Source: Streptomyces galbus (lineage in GTDB: Bacteria > Actinomycetota > Actinomycetes > Streptomycetales > Streptomycetaceae). Taken from it: DNA of 64,000 bases. The notes under the pieces are model-generated. The model was not told the origin of the DNA, made no database searches, and worked only from the letters and a program-made list of their open reading frames with translations. Position numbers and translations under genes: made by a program. The stretch is taken from NCBI RefSeq assembly GCF_005280195.1, contig NZ_SZPR01000019.1:268584-332583 (forward strand), written 5' to 3'. How positions within the stretch are numbered: position 1 is the stretch's first letter; every line of letters starts with the position of its first letter. Shown piece after piece: positions 1 to 9,043 of the stretch.

Positions 1-548
1 GCGTCGCTCGTCGCGTCGCTCGCCTGGTCGCCCGCCGTGTCGCCCTCGGGGGCCGCTTCCGCGTCGGTCTCTCCCTCGGCGTCCGTCCCGGCGGCCCCGT
101 CGCCGTCCTCCGGCCGTCCCTCAGCGCCCTCGGTGGCGTCCTGCGCCCCCTCGGGGCCCTCAGTGCCCCCCGGGCCCTCCTCGGTGCCGTCCGAGCGGCC
201 GGAGGCGCCCTCGACGTCCCGCCCGGCGCTCCCGGCCCCGTCGGGGCCCGTGGACGCGGCGGACGCGGCGGACCCGGCCGCCTCGCCGGCGTCCGGGGCG
301 TCCACCGTCTCCACCGCCTCCACCGTCTCCGCGTCCTCGGACGCCCCCGTCTCCTCCTCGGTCACGTCCCGCACCGAGAACACCCGGGTGGCCGTGTCCA
401 CACCGCCGCGCGCCCCGGCGGACTCCCGGGCCACAGCCATCCGCGGATCCCGCGCTTCCCGCGCCTCGGGAACCGGCCCCGCACTCCCCGACGTCGGTTC
501 TGCCGACGACTCGCGCTGCTTCGACCTGTCGGGGGACTCGCCCGCCAC
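1..548 (-). CDS. Probable D-alanyl-D-alanine carboxypeptidase, N-terminal part (cut by window edge)
   Basis: The minus frame is open from a GTG at 548 to the window edge. A perfect GAGGAGG lies 5 nt upstream of the GTG, which fixes the start. The visible ~182 residues are disordered: an opening like MAGESPDRSKQRESS, then long runs of Ala, Glu, Asp, Ser and Gly. The stretch DTATRVFSVRDV resembles the cytoplasmic lead-in of Streptomyces serine-type carboxypeptidases (low-molecular-weight PBPs), which precedes one membrane helix and an extracytoplasmic penicillin-binding domain. That catalytic domain would lie left of the window, so the function rests on resemblance of the N-terminus only. Another membrane protein with a long acidic N-tail is possible. 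Confidence 0.5.
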   Translation of the reverse strand, partial: MAGESPDRSKQRESSAEPTSGSAGPVPEAREARDPRMAVARESAGARGGVDTATRVFSVRDVTEEETGASEDAETVEAVETVDAPDAGEAAGSAASAASTGPDGAGSAGRDVEGASGRSDGTEEGPGGTEGPEGAQDATEGAEGRPEDGDGAAGTDAEGETDAEAAPEGDTAGDQASDATSD

Positions 549-792
549 CGATGCCTCCTCGATTACGTTCCCGTACGACCCGCACAACGGCCGCTTCGTA
601 GGGTGTACCGCCTGCCGGACCACTGCTCCACCGAGCTGTCCGAACCGTGTACCAGTGTCCTGTGTGCGCGCCTGACTCAAGCGGTAGACGAGAACGACAT
701 ACCTGCCGGTTCCCTCACAAACAGGTCACGCACCCTCGACAGACCAATGTGAGAGGGGTCACCCTGTCATTCATCCACGCGGGGAGGCATGG

Positions 793-1557
793 ATGGGCAG
801 GAGCCGCAGAACACTTCCGGAGGAGCTTCTGTTGCTGGCACTGGACCCGGCCACGGGTACCACTGCACAGCCGCAGTCGCTCGACCTCGGTCTGGCCGGA
901 GCACAGCTAGTGGAGCTGGCGCTGGCCGGACGGATAGCCCCAGACGGGGATCGTATCGCCGTGGTAGTGCCACGGCCGACAGGAGATCCGACCTTGGACT
1001 GCGCGTTGGAGTTGCTGCGAAGGCGCGGCGCTCCGGTGCGGGCGGTCCACTGGATCGGAGGACCACGACTGGGCCTCCGCCAGATCTACCTCTCACACCT
1101 GGAACGGTGCGGCATGGTGCATGCCGTCGAGGGCCAGATGTGCGGGGTGTTGCCGACGACGCGCTACCAGGCGACGGACACCGCGATCAGCCGGGAGATC
1201 AGGGCCCGGCTGGACTCGGCGATCCGCACCGGCGTGCCGCCGGACCCGAGGACGGCGGCACTCGCCGCCCTGGCCCACGCGGTCGGTCTCGGCAAGCACC
1301 TGTATCCGGGCAACGAGGGACGCTCGTCCCGCTCCCGGCTGCGGGACCTGATCCGGCACGACCCGATGGGCGGACTCGTGGCGCACGCCGTGATGGACGT
1401 CCAGAACGGCGCCGTGGCACAGCCGCGCCGGGGTGCCCCGCCGGCACCCGCCGGCCGGCAGCCCGCCGGTGCCGGAGGCAGGGCGGTGCCGGAACCGGCG
1501 CGGGGCGTCCCGACGCAACCGCTCCGCGGCTCCATGGCACGCGTCGTGGCGCACTGA
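793..1557 (+). CDS. GPP34 (Golgi phosphoprotein 3) family protein
   Basis: A 254-residue protein with the GPP34 pattern: TLPEELLLLALDP at residues 6-18, LVELALAGRI at 40-49 and a helical C-terminal half. In eukaryotes GPP34 proteins bind phosphatidylinositol-4-phosphate. Bacterial members are frequent in Streptomyces and their role is unknown; a peripheral membrane protein is likely. GGGGAGG 5 nt upstream of the ATG supports this start over an ATG at 789 in another frame. The last ~50 residues are Pro/Ala/Gly-rich and probably disordered. It is followed after 271 bp by an XRE regulator on the same strand. Confidence 0.85.
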   Translation: MGRSRRTLPEELLLLALDPATGTTAQPQSLDLGLAGAQLVELALAGRIAPDGDRIAVVVPRPTGDPTLDCALELLRRRGAPVRAVHWIGGPRLGLRQIYLSHLERCGMVHAVEGQMCGVLPTTRYQATDTAISREIRARLDSAIRTGVPPDPRTAALAALAHAVGLGKHLYPGNEGRSSRSRLRDLIRHDPMGGLVAHAVMDVQNGAVAQPRRGAPPAPAGRQPAGAGGRAVPEPARGVPTQPLRGSMARVVAH

Positions 1558-1828
1558 GCCGCAGCCGCGACACCTGAGGACCCGTTCGGGAGCCGCCGCG
1601 TCCGCGCGGGGCGCCGGAACCGTTCGCACCGCGAACGGCGACGGCGTCCCGCGCGGAGGCATGTAGGGGCGGCCGCAGGTGGGGGAAGAAGGGTTTCTCC
1701 TGCCCGAACCGGCGCGTACCGACCGCATATCCACCATTTTCCAGCGCTGGCGCGGACCTTGGTGGCAGTCTGCTCAACAGCAGATACGCAAAGTGTCACG
1801 TCAGGTACACAGCGGAGGTGCACGTCCC

Positions 1829-2686
1829 GTGGCGTCCAGTGTCAACCCCACCGTCCGGCGACGCCGGTTGGGCCAGGAGCTGCGCCGGCTCCGCGAACTC
1901 AAGGGCATGACGGCCGAGGAGGTCGCCGAGCGCCTCCTGGTGTCGCAGTCGAAGATCAGCCGCCTGGAGAACGGCCGGCGCAGCATCAGCCAGCGCGACG
2001 TGCGCGACCTGTGCGGGGTGTACGAGGTCGAGGACCAGCGCATCGTCGACTCGCTGATGCAGATGGCCAAGGACTCCCGCCAGCAGGGCTGGTGGCACGC
2101 CTTCGGCGACGTCCCCTACAGCGTCTACATCGGCCTGGAGACCGACGCGGCGAGCCTGCGCGTCTACGACCCCCAGGTCGTGCCCGGCCTCCTGCAGACC
2201 CGGCAGTACGCGGAGGCGCTGATCGCGGGCGCCCTGCCGGAGACCGCGCAGGCCGAGGTGGAGAAGCGGGTGCAGGTGCGGATGCGCCGGCAGGAACGCA
2301 TCTCCAGCCCCGACAACCCGCTGCGCCTGTGGACGGTCCTCGACGAGGCGGCGCTGCGCCGGGTGGTCGGGAACAGGGAACTGATGCGCGAGCAGCTCGA
2401 GTTCCTGGTCGAGCAGTCGCAACTGCCGCACGTCACCGTGCAGGTCATCCCGTTCGAGATGGGCGCGCACCCCGGCCTCAACGGCCAGTACGCGATCCTG
2501 GAGTTCCCGGACGCGTCCGACTCCAGCGTCGTCTACATCGAGGGCGTCACCAGCGACCTGTACCTGGAGAAGCCGAACGACGTGCAGAAGTACAGCGTGA
2601 TGTACGAGCACCTGCGTGCCCAGGCGCTGAACGTGGAGCAGTCCCGCCAGTTCATCGCGGACGCCGCCAAGCAGTACGCGCGCTAG
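1829..2686 (+). CDS. XRE-family helix-turn-helix regulator with DUF5753 domain
   Basis: A 285-residue DNA-binding protein. The HTH_31-type helix-turn-helix is at residues ~10-66 (LGQELRRLRELKGMTAEEVA, then SQSKISRLENGRR), followed by a DUF5753 effector-like domain from ~95 to the end (PGLLQTRQYA, then HVTVQVIPFEMGAH). The frame is open further upstream, but the GTG at 1829 has GGAGG 10 nt before it and family members begin VASSVNPTVRRRR. A DUF397 gene follows 204 bp downstream. XRE/DUF5753 plus DUF397 is a hallmark Streptomyces pair of the WhiJ type, linked to developmental control. The regulator probably controls its own locus through the DUF397 partner. Confidence 0.92.
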   Translation: MASSVNPTVRRRRLGQELRRLRELKGMTAEEVAERLLVSQSKISRLENGRRSISQRDVRDLCGVYEVEDQRIVDSLMQMAKDSRQQGWWHAFGDVPYSVYIGLETDAASLRVYDPQVVPGLLQTRQYAEALIAGALPETAQAEVEKRVQVRMRRQERISSPDNPLRLWTVLDEAALRRVVGNRELMREQLEFLVEQSQLPHVTVQVIPFEMGAHPGLNGQYAILEFPDASDSSVVYIEGVTSDLYLEKPNDVQKYSVMYEHLRAQALNVEQSRQFIADAAKQYAR

Positions 2687-2890
2687 GGCGCCCCGAGCGG
2701 ATCAAGTCGGAGGGCGGCGAACCGTACACCCTCTCCAGTCCGCGGCGGAAGGCTCCACTGGAATATGCCATCCAGTCGAGTGAATCACTGCTCCGTCCGG
2801 GAGGGCGGGCGAGTAGCGTCGATCACGCCACCGAAGCAACAGGGTTGGCGCGAACCGAGCAACTCCCCTCACAGGCAATACGGAGCAGAA

Positions 2891-3082
2891 ATGGCAATTC
2901 GTCAGGGCAGCACGGACACGTGGACCAAGTCCTCGTACTCCACCGGCAACGGCGCCTGCGTCGAGATCAAGTCGCCGGTCGTCGGGGCCATGGCCGTCCG
3001 TGACTCCAAGGTCACCGAGGGCCCCACCCTCGGCTTCCCGGCCGCCGCGTGGAACAAGTTCGTGGCCTCGGTCAAGGCGTAG
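2891..3082 (+). CDS. DUF397 domain small protein, partner of the XRE regulator
   Basis: A 63-residue protein spanning the whole DUF397 pattern: WTKSSYSTGNGACVEI at the start, AVRDSK in the middle and AAWNKFVASVK at the end. CGGAG precedes the ATG at 2891. DUF397 proteins are encoded next to XRE/DUF5753 regulators and are thought to modulate them, in a relation likened to antitoxin and regulator. The gene lies 204 bp after the regulator and may have its own promoter in the AT-richer stretch at 2755-2890. Confidence 0.93.
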   Translation: MAIRQGSTDTWTKSSYSTGNGACVEIKSPVVGAMAVRDSKVTEGPTLGFPAAAWNKFVASVKA

Positions 3083-3144
3083 CGGGTCTCCCTGCGCGCA
3101 CCACCGCACGACACGTGCACGCACCGCCGTACGCACCATTGCAT

Positions 3145-3170
3145 GCACGCACAACTGCACGCACAACTGC
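3145..3170. repeat. Short GCAC-rich direct repeats
   Basis: Two adjacent copies of a GCACGCACAACT-like unit lie between the DUF397 stop and the terminator, inside a wider run (about 3097-3175) of GCAC/GCACC motifs. No ORF with normal codon bias crosses it. It is probably simple-sequence expansion. Confidence 0.6.
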
Positions 3171-3185
3171 ACAAGCATCACCCGG

Positions 3186-3224
3186 AGCCCTCTCGACCAG
3201 TTCGCCGTCCTTGCCGAGAGGGCT
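3186..3224. terminator. Bidirectional terminator between DUF397 and glutathione peroxidase genes
   Basis: Perfect 10-bp inverted repeat AGCCCTCTCG / CGAGAGGGCT with a 19-nt loop, placed between the ends of two convergent genes. It has no U-tract, as is usual for Streptomyces terminators. Confidence 0.7.
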
Positions 3225-3245
3225 CGGCTTGTGCCCGGACCCGAC

Positions 3246-3749
3246 TCAGCCGAGCTGCGCCTCGATCGCGGCCAGCACCTCGGGGGCGTCGGGCTCGGTC
3301 CGCGGGGCGAAGCGCGCGACGACGCTGCCGTCCCGGCCGACGAGGAACTTCTCGAAGTTCCAGCGGATGTCACCGGTGTGCCCCTCGGCGTCGGCGACGT
3401 CGACGAGGCGGGCGTAGAGCGGGTGCCGGCCGTCGCCGTTCACGTCGACCTTCTCGGTCAGCGGGAAGGTCACGCCGTAAGTGGCCGAGCAGAACTCGGC
3501 GATCTCCTCGGCGGAACCGGGCTCCTGCCCGAGGAACTGGTTGCACGGCACCCCGAGCACGGTGAAGCCACGGTCGGCGTACTGCTCGTGGATCCGCTCC
3601 AGCGCCGTGTACTGGGGGGTGAGCCCGCACTTGGACGCGACGTTCACGACGAGGACGACCTTCCCGTCGTACTGCGACAGCTCGGCGTCCCCGCCCTTCA
3701 GAGCACCGATCCGCACGTCGAGGGGGGAGGAGGAAGCATCAGTAGTCAT
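3246..3749 (-). CDS. Glutathione peroxidase-family thiol peroxidase
   Basis: A 167-residue thioredoxin-fold peroxidase. The catalytic residues are visible: Cys41 in NVASKCG, Gln75 in NQFLGQEP, and Trp130-Asn131 in WNFEKF. The peroxidatic residue is Cys, not selenocysteine. Streptomyces make mycothiol rather than glutathione, so the reductant is probably thioredoxin, and the protein reduces hydrogen or lipid peroxides in the cytoplasm. The length is typical. The ATG at 3749 is the first start, with a GGAGG-like stretch overlapping the early codons. It appears monocistronic. Confidence 0.93.
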   Translation of the reverse strand: MTTDASSSPLDVRIGALKGGDAELSQYDGKVVLVVNVASKCGLTPQYTALERIHEQYADRGFTVLGVPCNQFLGQEPGSAEEIAEFCSATYGVTFPLTEKVDVNGDGRHPLYARLVDVADAEGHTGDIRWNFEKFLVGRDGSVVARFAPRTEPDAPEVLAAIEAQLG

Positions 3750-3908
3750 GCGCGGATGCTAGCCCGAGGGCCGCACACGGGCCGTCCCGCTCCCGTACCC
3801 GCGGACAGTCGTGCCGCAGGGCGGCACGGGCGGGCGCGGCGGCACCCCGTCAGCGCCGGGCCGCGCGACCCACCCCCGGACGACCACGACGCCGACGGCC
3901 AGCCACCC

Positions 3909-4919
3909 TCACCCCCGTTCCCCGGCCCCCGCCCCCACCACCGCATCCCCCACCCCCGTCCGCGAATACCGCACCGCCCGCCCCACCCGCCGCCGCTCCA
4001 CCAGCCCCGCGTCCAGCAGCACCCGCAGGTGCCGCCCCACCGACCCGAGCGCCATCCCCGTCACCGCCACGAGCTGCGTCGTCGTCAGCGGAACCCCCAG
4101 CAGCACCAGCACCCGCGCCCGCCCCGCCCCCATCAGCGCCTCCAGCCCCGCCCCGACGGTCCCGGCGCCCTGCTCCACCCCGGCCAGCGCCCCCACGCAC
4201 GGGTACACCACGGCGAACCGCGCCCGTTCGCCCTCCCGCTCCGGCTCCTCCCAGGACACCCACCCCGCCCGGGCGGTCACCGGCACGAACACCAGCTCCG
4301 CCCCGCAGACGTCGCGGGGCGGGTACTCGTGCAGGTTCACCTGGAACCGGCTCTCCCCGAGCCACCGCGTCCCCGGCCGCAACGAGTCCAGCACCTCCGC
4401 CCACCCGCCCCGGCTCACCTGCGCCGTCCGCGCGGCCACGTCGGCCTCCAGCACCCGCCGGCGCCGCCCCCAGTACGGCCGTACGGTCTCCTCCCACACC
4501 CACTCCAGCACCCGAGCGGCCCGCTCGCCGAGATCGTCACGTTCGAGCATCCCCGGCAGCTCCCCACCGCGCGCAGCCGTACGCAGATGGGCCCGGGCAG
4601 CCTCCCCTGACACCCCCCGCACCCGCTCCAGCGCCTCCTCGCACGGCTCCCCGTCCCGGGGCGTGGGCGTCAGGAAGTCCGCGATCCAGTCCCGCCCGAG
4701 CCCTACCCGCACCAGCTCCCGGCCCACGGGATCCGCCGCGAGCAACGCCCGGAAGTCCGGCAGGTGCGCCCGCAGCCACCCCACCTCCCCGGGGTGCGCC
4801 CCCACCCCCGAGTGGAGCAGCTTCAGGCTCGCGAAGACCTCCGCGTACGACGACACCACGAACCGGCTGCGCGCCACGGTGTCCGCGTCGACCTGCCACC
4901 ACCCCACGAGAACCCCCAC
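3909..4919 (-). CDS. ArsR-type winged-helix regulator (DUF5937-like)
   Basis: A 336-residue protein. The N-terminal ~250 residues resemble the DUF5937 effector region (ADTVARSRFVVSSYAEVFAS near the start). The C-terminal ArsR-like winged helix is at ~265-320 (LLGVPLTTTQLVAVTGMALG, then HLRVLLDAGLVERRRVGR). No metal-binding Cys cluster is seen, so it is not a classical arsenic sensor. It is transcribed divergently from the MFS exporter at 5029, sharing a 109-bp control region; the likeliest role is control of that exporter. The start is GTG at 4919; a slightly internal start is possible. Confidence 0.85.
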   Translation of the reverse strand: MGVLVGWWQVDADTVARSRFVVSSYAEVFASLKLLHSGVGAHPGEVGWLRAHLPDFRALLAADPVGRELVRVGLGRDWIADFLTPTPRDGEPCEEALERVRGVSGEAARAHLRTAARGGELPGMLERDDLGERAARVLEWVWEETVRPYWGRRRRVLEADVAARTAQVSRGGWAEVLDSLRPGTRWLGESRFQVNLHEYPPRDVCGAELVFVPVTARAGWVSWEEPEREGERARFAVVYPCVGALAGVEQGAGTVGAGLEALMGAGRARVLVLLGVPLTTTQLVAVTGMALGSVGRHLRVLLDAGLVERRRVGRAVRYSRTGVGDAVVGAGAGERG

Positions 4920-5028
4920 CGCACGTGACCGGCGCGACCGGCGCGACCGACATGATTCGGAGGATCCGACCTTTCGCCCCCACGCGAAACGTTAACGACC
5001 CCCCGCACCCCCCACCCACACTCCGACC

Positions 5029-6249
5029 ATGCCCACGCAGAAGCCGACCCCCACCGCCCCCCGCACCCCCGACTCCAGCGCCCCCACCGACCACCGCCCC
5101 CGCTACGCGGACCTGTTCCGCACCCCCGAGTTCACCCCCCTCTTCCTCTCCTCCGCGGCCCACACCGCCGCCCAGACCCTCACCGGCCTGGCACTCGGCA
5201 CCCTCGTCTACGACGCCACCGACTCCCCGCTGCTGTCGGCGCTGAGCATGTTCGGTCCGTCCCTCGCCCAGGTGCTCGGCGCCACGGTCCTCCTGTCGGG
5301 CGCCGACCGCCTCTCCCCGCGGGCCACGCTGACCGGCATCTCGGCGACCTTCGCCCTCGGCACGACGGTCCTCGCGGCCCCGGGTCTCCCGCTGTGGTCG
5401 CTGTTCCTGGTCGTCCTCGTCCAGGGCCTCGTCGCGGCGCTGGGCGGCGGCGTCCGCTGGGGCCTGCTCCACGAGCTCCTGCCCGACGACGGCTATCTGC
5501 CCGGCCGTTCGGTCTTCAACATGATGTCCGGCCTCACCCAGATCGCCGGCTACGCCGCCGGCGGCGCTCTCCTCACCACCCTCGCCCCCCGTCCGACCCT
5601 CCTCCTGGGCGCCGTCCTCTACCTCGTCGCAGCCGCGGTGACCCGCCTGGGCCTCACCCCGCGCCCGCCGCGCACCGAGGGCCGCCCCACCCCCGCCGAG
5701 ACCTGGCGCACCAATCGCGTCCTGTGGTCGTCCCGGCCCCGCCGCCTCACCTACCTCGGCCTGTGGCTCCCCAACGGTCTGGTCGTCGGCTGCGAATCGC
5801 TCTTCGTGTCGTACGAACCCGGCGCCGCGGGCACGCTGTTCGCCTGCGCGGCACTCGGCATGCTGGCCGGCGACCTCACCGTGGGCCGCCTCCTGCCCCC
5901 GACGACCCGCCGCCGCCTCGCCACCCCCCTGCTCCTGCTCCTCGCCACCCCCTACACCCTCTTCGCCCTGCACCCACCCCTGCCCCTGGCCGCCCTGTGC
6001 GCGGGCCTCGCCTCGATCGGCTTCGGCGCGAGCCTGGTCCAGCAGGAACGCCTCATGGCCCTCACCCCACCCGAACTCGGCGGCCACGCCCTGGGCCTGC
6101 ACTCGGCGGGCATGCTCACCTGCCAGGGCCTGAGCGCGACGGCAGCGGGAGCAACAGCCCAACTCACGTCCCCCGCCACGGCGATGACCCTCCTGGCCCT
6201 CGCCTCGATGGCAGCGACCACGACCCTGGCCCTGAGGACCCGCACCTGA
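5029..6249 (+). CDS. MFS transporter (drug-exporter type)
   Basis: A 406-residue integral membrane protein with about 12 hydrophobic segments. The pattern fits DHA/enterobactin-exporter-like MFS members: ADLFRTPEFTPLFLSSAAHT before TM1 and FNMMSGLTQIAGYAAGG in the middle. It is predicted to expel a small molecule by proton antiport; the substrate is unknown. The divergent ArsR-type gene is the probable regulator. The intergenic stretch contains a triplicated ACCGGCGCG-like motif near 4926-4950 and an AT-richer AAACGTTAACG that could be operator or promoter. The ATG at 5029 is the only good start. Confidence 0.9.
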   Translation: MPTQKPTPTAPRTPDSSAPTDHRPRYADLFRTPEFTPLFLSSAAHTAAQTLTGLALGTLVYDATDSPLLSALSMFGPSLAQVLGATVLLSGADRLSPRATLTGISATFALGTTVLAAPGLPLWSLFLVVLVQGLVAALGGGVRWGLLHELLPDDGYLPGRSVFNMMSGLTQIAGYAAGGALLTTLAPRPTLLLGAVLYLVAAAVTRLGLTPRPPRTEGRPTPAETWRTNRVLWSSRPRRLTYLGLWLPNGLVVGCESLFVSYEPGAAGTLFACAALGMLAGDLTVGRLLPPTTRRRLATPLLLLLATPYTLFALHPPLPLAALCAGLASIGFGASLVQQERLMALTPPELGGHALGLHSAGMLTCQGLSATAAGATAQLTSPATAMTLLALASMAATTTLALRTRT

Positions 6250-6253
6250 CCCC

Positions 6254-6469
6254 TCACCGCCCGACCCACCACCGCACCCCCCACCGCACGAGCCCCCCCA
6301 CCCCGACCGCCACGAGGATCGCCCCCCAGTCGACGACATGGGGCAACCCGGGGAAGAACGCGAAGAAGCCGATCCCAGTGGCGAACCCTCCGAGGAATCC
6401 CATGCCGCCCGCCACCGACGCGGCTCGCCCCTCCGCCCCCGACGACTCCTGCGTCCGCTGCTCGATCAT
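6254..6469 (-). CDS. Small two-helix membrane protein, unknown function
   Basis: A 71-residue ORF ending 5 nt after the convergent MFS stop. The ATG at 6469 has GGAGG 9 nt upstream, so it is preferred over an upstream start at 6559. It has a hydrophilic N-terminus (MIEQRTQESS), then two hydrophobic segments (GGMGFLGGFATGIGFFAFF and WGAILVAVGVGGLVRWGV). No family is recognised. It may be a genuine small membrane protein or a chance ORF; the good Shine-Dalgarno argues for the former. Confidence 0.5.
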   Translation of the reverse strand: MIEQRTQESSGAEGRAASVAGGMGFLGGFATGIGFFAFFPGLPHVVDWGAILVAVGVGGLVRWGVRWWVGR

Positions 6470-6614
6470 CAAGAACTCCTCCGTGCCGTAGGACTCGCAG
6501 GGGCTCAACGAGGCGTCGCCCGCGAGGTAGTTGGCACCGCACACGGAGCGGTGAGACACCTGCCCGCGTAGACCGCTGAGCCTGAGGAAACGGGCCTGGC
6601 TGACGCTGGGGGCG

Positions 6615-8870
6615 GTGGTGCTGGGCGGCGGGGGAGCGGTGACGTACGCCGTGGCGAGCCCCTCCGGCCATGACGACGGGGCGCTGCCGAAGCGGCCGGT
6701 GAAGGTCTACGACCTGGCGCTCCAGGGCACCGGCGGCGACCGCCGCGACCTGACCCGCACGGGCACCAAGCAGTTCTCCCTGCTGGGCGTCACCTGGGCC
6801 GGCGCGGCCAAGCGCCTGCACGGCACCGCGCAGGTGCGCACCCGCAGCGTGGAGACCGGCGACTGGTCCGCCTGGCACGACCTCGACCTGAACGCGGACC
6901 CGCTGGAGAAGCCGGGCCCGAGGGTGCGCGGCGCCTCCGAGCCGGTCTGGGTCGGCCCGTCCGACGGGGTCCAGGTCCAGGTGGTGCGCAAGAACGGCAC
7001 CACCACCCCCCTCCCGCGGGGCATCGAGGTCAACCTGGTCGACCCGGGCGTGGTGACCGACGCCGAGACCGAGCCGGACGACACAGGCACAGCCACCGAC
7101 ACTGGCACCGAGCCGGCCGGCTTCGCCCTGGACGGCACGGACCCGTCCCCCTCGACGCCCACGGACCCGTCGACGGATCCTTCCACGGACCCCGGGACCA
7201 CCACGTCCCCCTCCCCGACGGACGGCCAGTCGACGTCCCCGAGCCCGTCGGAGAGCTCGCCGGAGGAGACCCCGGGTTCCTCGGCCGGCACGTCCGCGTC
7301 CCCGGGCGCCACCCCCAGCCCCACCGCCACGGTTCCGACCGCACCGCCGTCCACCGCCCCGAGGCCGGAGATCGTCTCGCGGACCGGCTGGGGCGCCGAC
7401 GAGTCGATCAGCCCGGAGGCGCCGGAGTACAACGCGGACGTCAAGGCGCTGTTCGTCCACCACACGGACGGCACCAACGACTACACCTGCGACCAGTCAC
7501 CCGCGATCGTGCGCAGCATCTACGCGTACCACGTGCAGGTCAGCGGCTGGAAGGACCTCGGCTACAACTTCCTCGTCGACAAGTGCGGCACCCTCTTCGA
7601 GGGCCGCAAGGGCGGCGTCGACCTCCCGGTGCTCGGCGCGCACACCTACGGCTGGAACCGTGAGGCCACGGCCGTCGCCGTCATCGGCGACTACACCCAG
7701 ACCTCCGCGACCGACGCCGCGCTGACCTCCATCGCCCGCCTGGCGGCCTGGAAGCTCGGCCAGTACGGCGCCGACCCGGCCGGCACGACCCAGCTCGTCG
7801 CGGGCGCCACGCAGAAGAACCTCGGCGGCACCGACTTCACCGCGGGTACGTCATACACGTTCCAGCGGATCTCCGGCCACCGCGACGGCTACAACACCCT
7901 GTGCCCGGGCGGCCTCCTCTACGACCAGCTGCCCAGGATCCGCAGCTTGGCGTCCGGCCCGGTGCAGGGCCTGAAGGTCACCTCGGTCGGCAGCGCGACC
8001 CTGTCGGGCACGACGTACTACACCAAGGGCGCCGTGAAGGTCGGCTGGACGACGACCACGCCGGGCGCGCTGATCTCCCGGATCGAGCTGCTGGTCGACG
8101 GCAAGGTCACGGCGACGGCCCCCGGCACGGCCACGTCCGTCCCGGCCACCCTGCCGCTTGGCACGCACTCCGTGGCGGTACGGGCGGTGCACATCTCCGG
8201 CAAGACGACGGTGACGGCCGCGCTGAAGGTGGTGGCGGAGACCACCGTCCCAACCTTCTCCACCACCCCGAAGCTCGCGCTGCGCACGGGCACGGTCAGC
8301 ACGACGGCGGTCCCGGTCACCCTGTCCTGGAAGGCCACCGACAACGCCGCGCTCAGCTCGGTGCGTCTGCTGACCCCGACGGCGGCCACCTTCGGCCCGA
8401 CGGTCACCAGCTCCAGCCGCACCGCCAAGCCCGGCGCGGCGTCGGTCTGGTCGATGCGCGCCTACGACTACGCCGGCAACTACGCCACCTCCTCGCCCTC
8501 CTACACCCCGCTGATCCTCCAGGAGACGTCGGCGACGAAGACGGGCACGTGGACGGCGCGCAGCTCCACCAGCTACCTGGGCGGCAAGTCGTACTCCAGC
8601 GCCACCAAGAACGCCACCCTGAGCTGGACGTTCACGGGCCGCTCGGCCTCCTGGGTGGTCTCCCGCGCCTCGACCTGCGGCCAGGCGTACGTCTACGTGG
8701 ACGGCGTGAAGACCTCCACGGTCGACCTCAAGTCGACGACCACGCTCTACCGCCAGGCGATCTGGACGAAGACCTGGTCGATGAGCGCGAAGCACACGAT
8801 CAAGATCGTGGTGGCAGCGACGGCCGGCCGCCCGACGATCACGACGGACGGCTTGGTCTACCTCAAGTAG
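6615..8870 (+). CDS. Secreted PGRP/N-acetylmuramoyl-L-alanine amidase-like protein with Ig-like C-terminus
   Basis: At least 751 residues. A hydrophobic N-terminal segment is followed by a beta-rich region (~25-145), a Thr/Ser/Pro/Asp-rich linker (~155-250), a PGRP/amidase_2 domain (~252-445) and Ig-like modules to the end. Zinc ligands are visible: His282-His283 in FVHHTD, His422 in SGHRDGYN and Cys430 in LCPGG. It probably cleaves or binds cell-wall peptidoglycan outside the cell. The start is uncertain: GTG at 6615 gives a short signal segment, whereas the in-frame CTG at 6582 adds LRKRAWLTLGAV, a better signal sequence. The upstream in-frame stop is at 6552 and no strong Shine-Dalgarno is seen. 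Confidence 0.88.
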   Translation: MVLGGGGAVTYAVASPSGHDDGALPKRPVKVYDLALQGTGGDRRDLTRTGTKQFSLLGVTWAGAAKRLHGTAQVRTRSVETGDWSAWHDLDLNADPLEKPGPRVRGASEPVWVGPSDGVQVQVVRKNGTTTPLPRGIEVNLVDPGVVTDAETEPDDTGTATDTGTEPAGFALDGTDPSPSTPTDPSTDPSTDPGTTTSPSPTDGQSTSPSPSESSPEETPGSSAGTSASPGATPSPTATVPTAPPSTAPRPEIVSRTGWGADESISPEAPEYNADVKALFVHHTDGTNDYTCDQSPAIVRSIYAYHVQVSGWKDLGYNFLVDKCGTLFEGRKGGVDLPVLGAHTYGWNREATAVAVIGDYTQTSATDAALTSIARLAAWKLGQYGADPAGTTQLVAGATQKNLGGTDFTAGTSYTFQRISGHRDGYNTLCPGGLLYDQLPRIRSLASGPVQGLKVTSVGSATLSGTTYYTKGAVKVGWTTTTPGALISRIELLVDGKVTATAPGTATSVPATLPLGTHSVAVRAVHISGKTTVTAALKVVAETTVPTFSTTPKLALRTGTVSTTAVPVTLSWKATDNAALSSVRLLTPTAATFGPTVTSSSRTAKPGAASVWSMRAYDYAGNYATSSPSYTPLILQETSATKTGTWTARSSTSYLGGKSYSSATKNATLSWTFTGRSASWVVSRASTCGQAYVYVDGVKTSTVDLKSTTTLYRQAIWTKTWSMSAKHTIKIVVAATAGRPTITTDGLVYLK

Positions 8871-8893
8871 CCACGCCCTGAGCCCAGTCGTCC

Positions 8894-8927
8894 GGGGCCC
8901 CTCCAGCCAACGAGCGGGAGGGGCCCC
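8894..8927 (+). terminator. Terminator after the PGRP gene
   Basis: Perfect 11-bp stem GGGGCCCCTCC / GGAGGGGCCCC with a 12-nt loop, 24 nt after the stop codon. Confidence 0.8.
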
Positions 8928-9043
8928 TCGCATGTGGGCCCGCGGCTCCCCGATCGGGTGAACCCAACCCCGTACTGCAACTGCCGCCCCTTCGGCACGG
9001 GTCGTACACGGCAAGCTTCGACCGACCCCACGGGGGACAGCAC

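Noticed and set aside
37..675. Plus-strand Ser/Pro-rich ORF of 212 codons
   Set aside because: It is the antisense of an Ala/Glu/Asp-rich minus frame that has a perfect Shine-Dalgarno and GTG start at 548. The plus frame has no ribosome site and runs past the divergent promoter.
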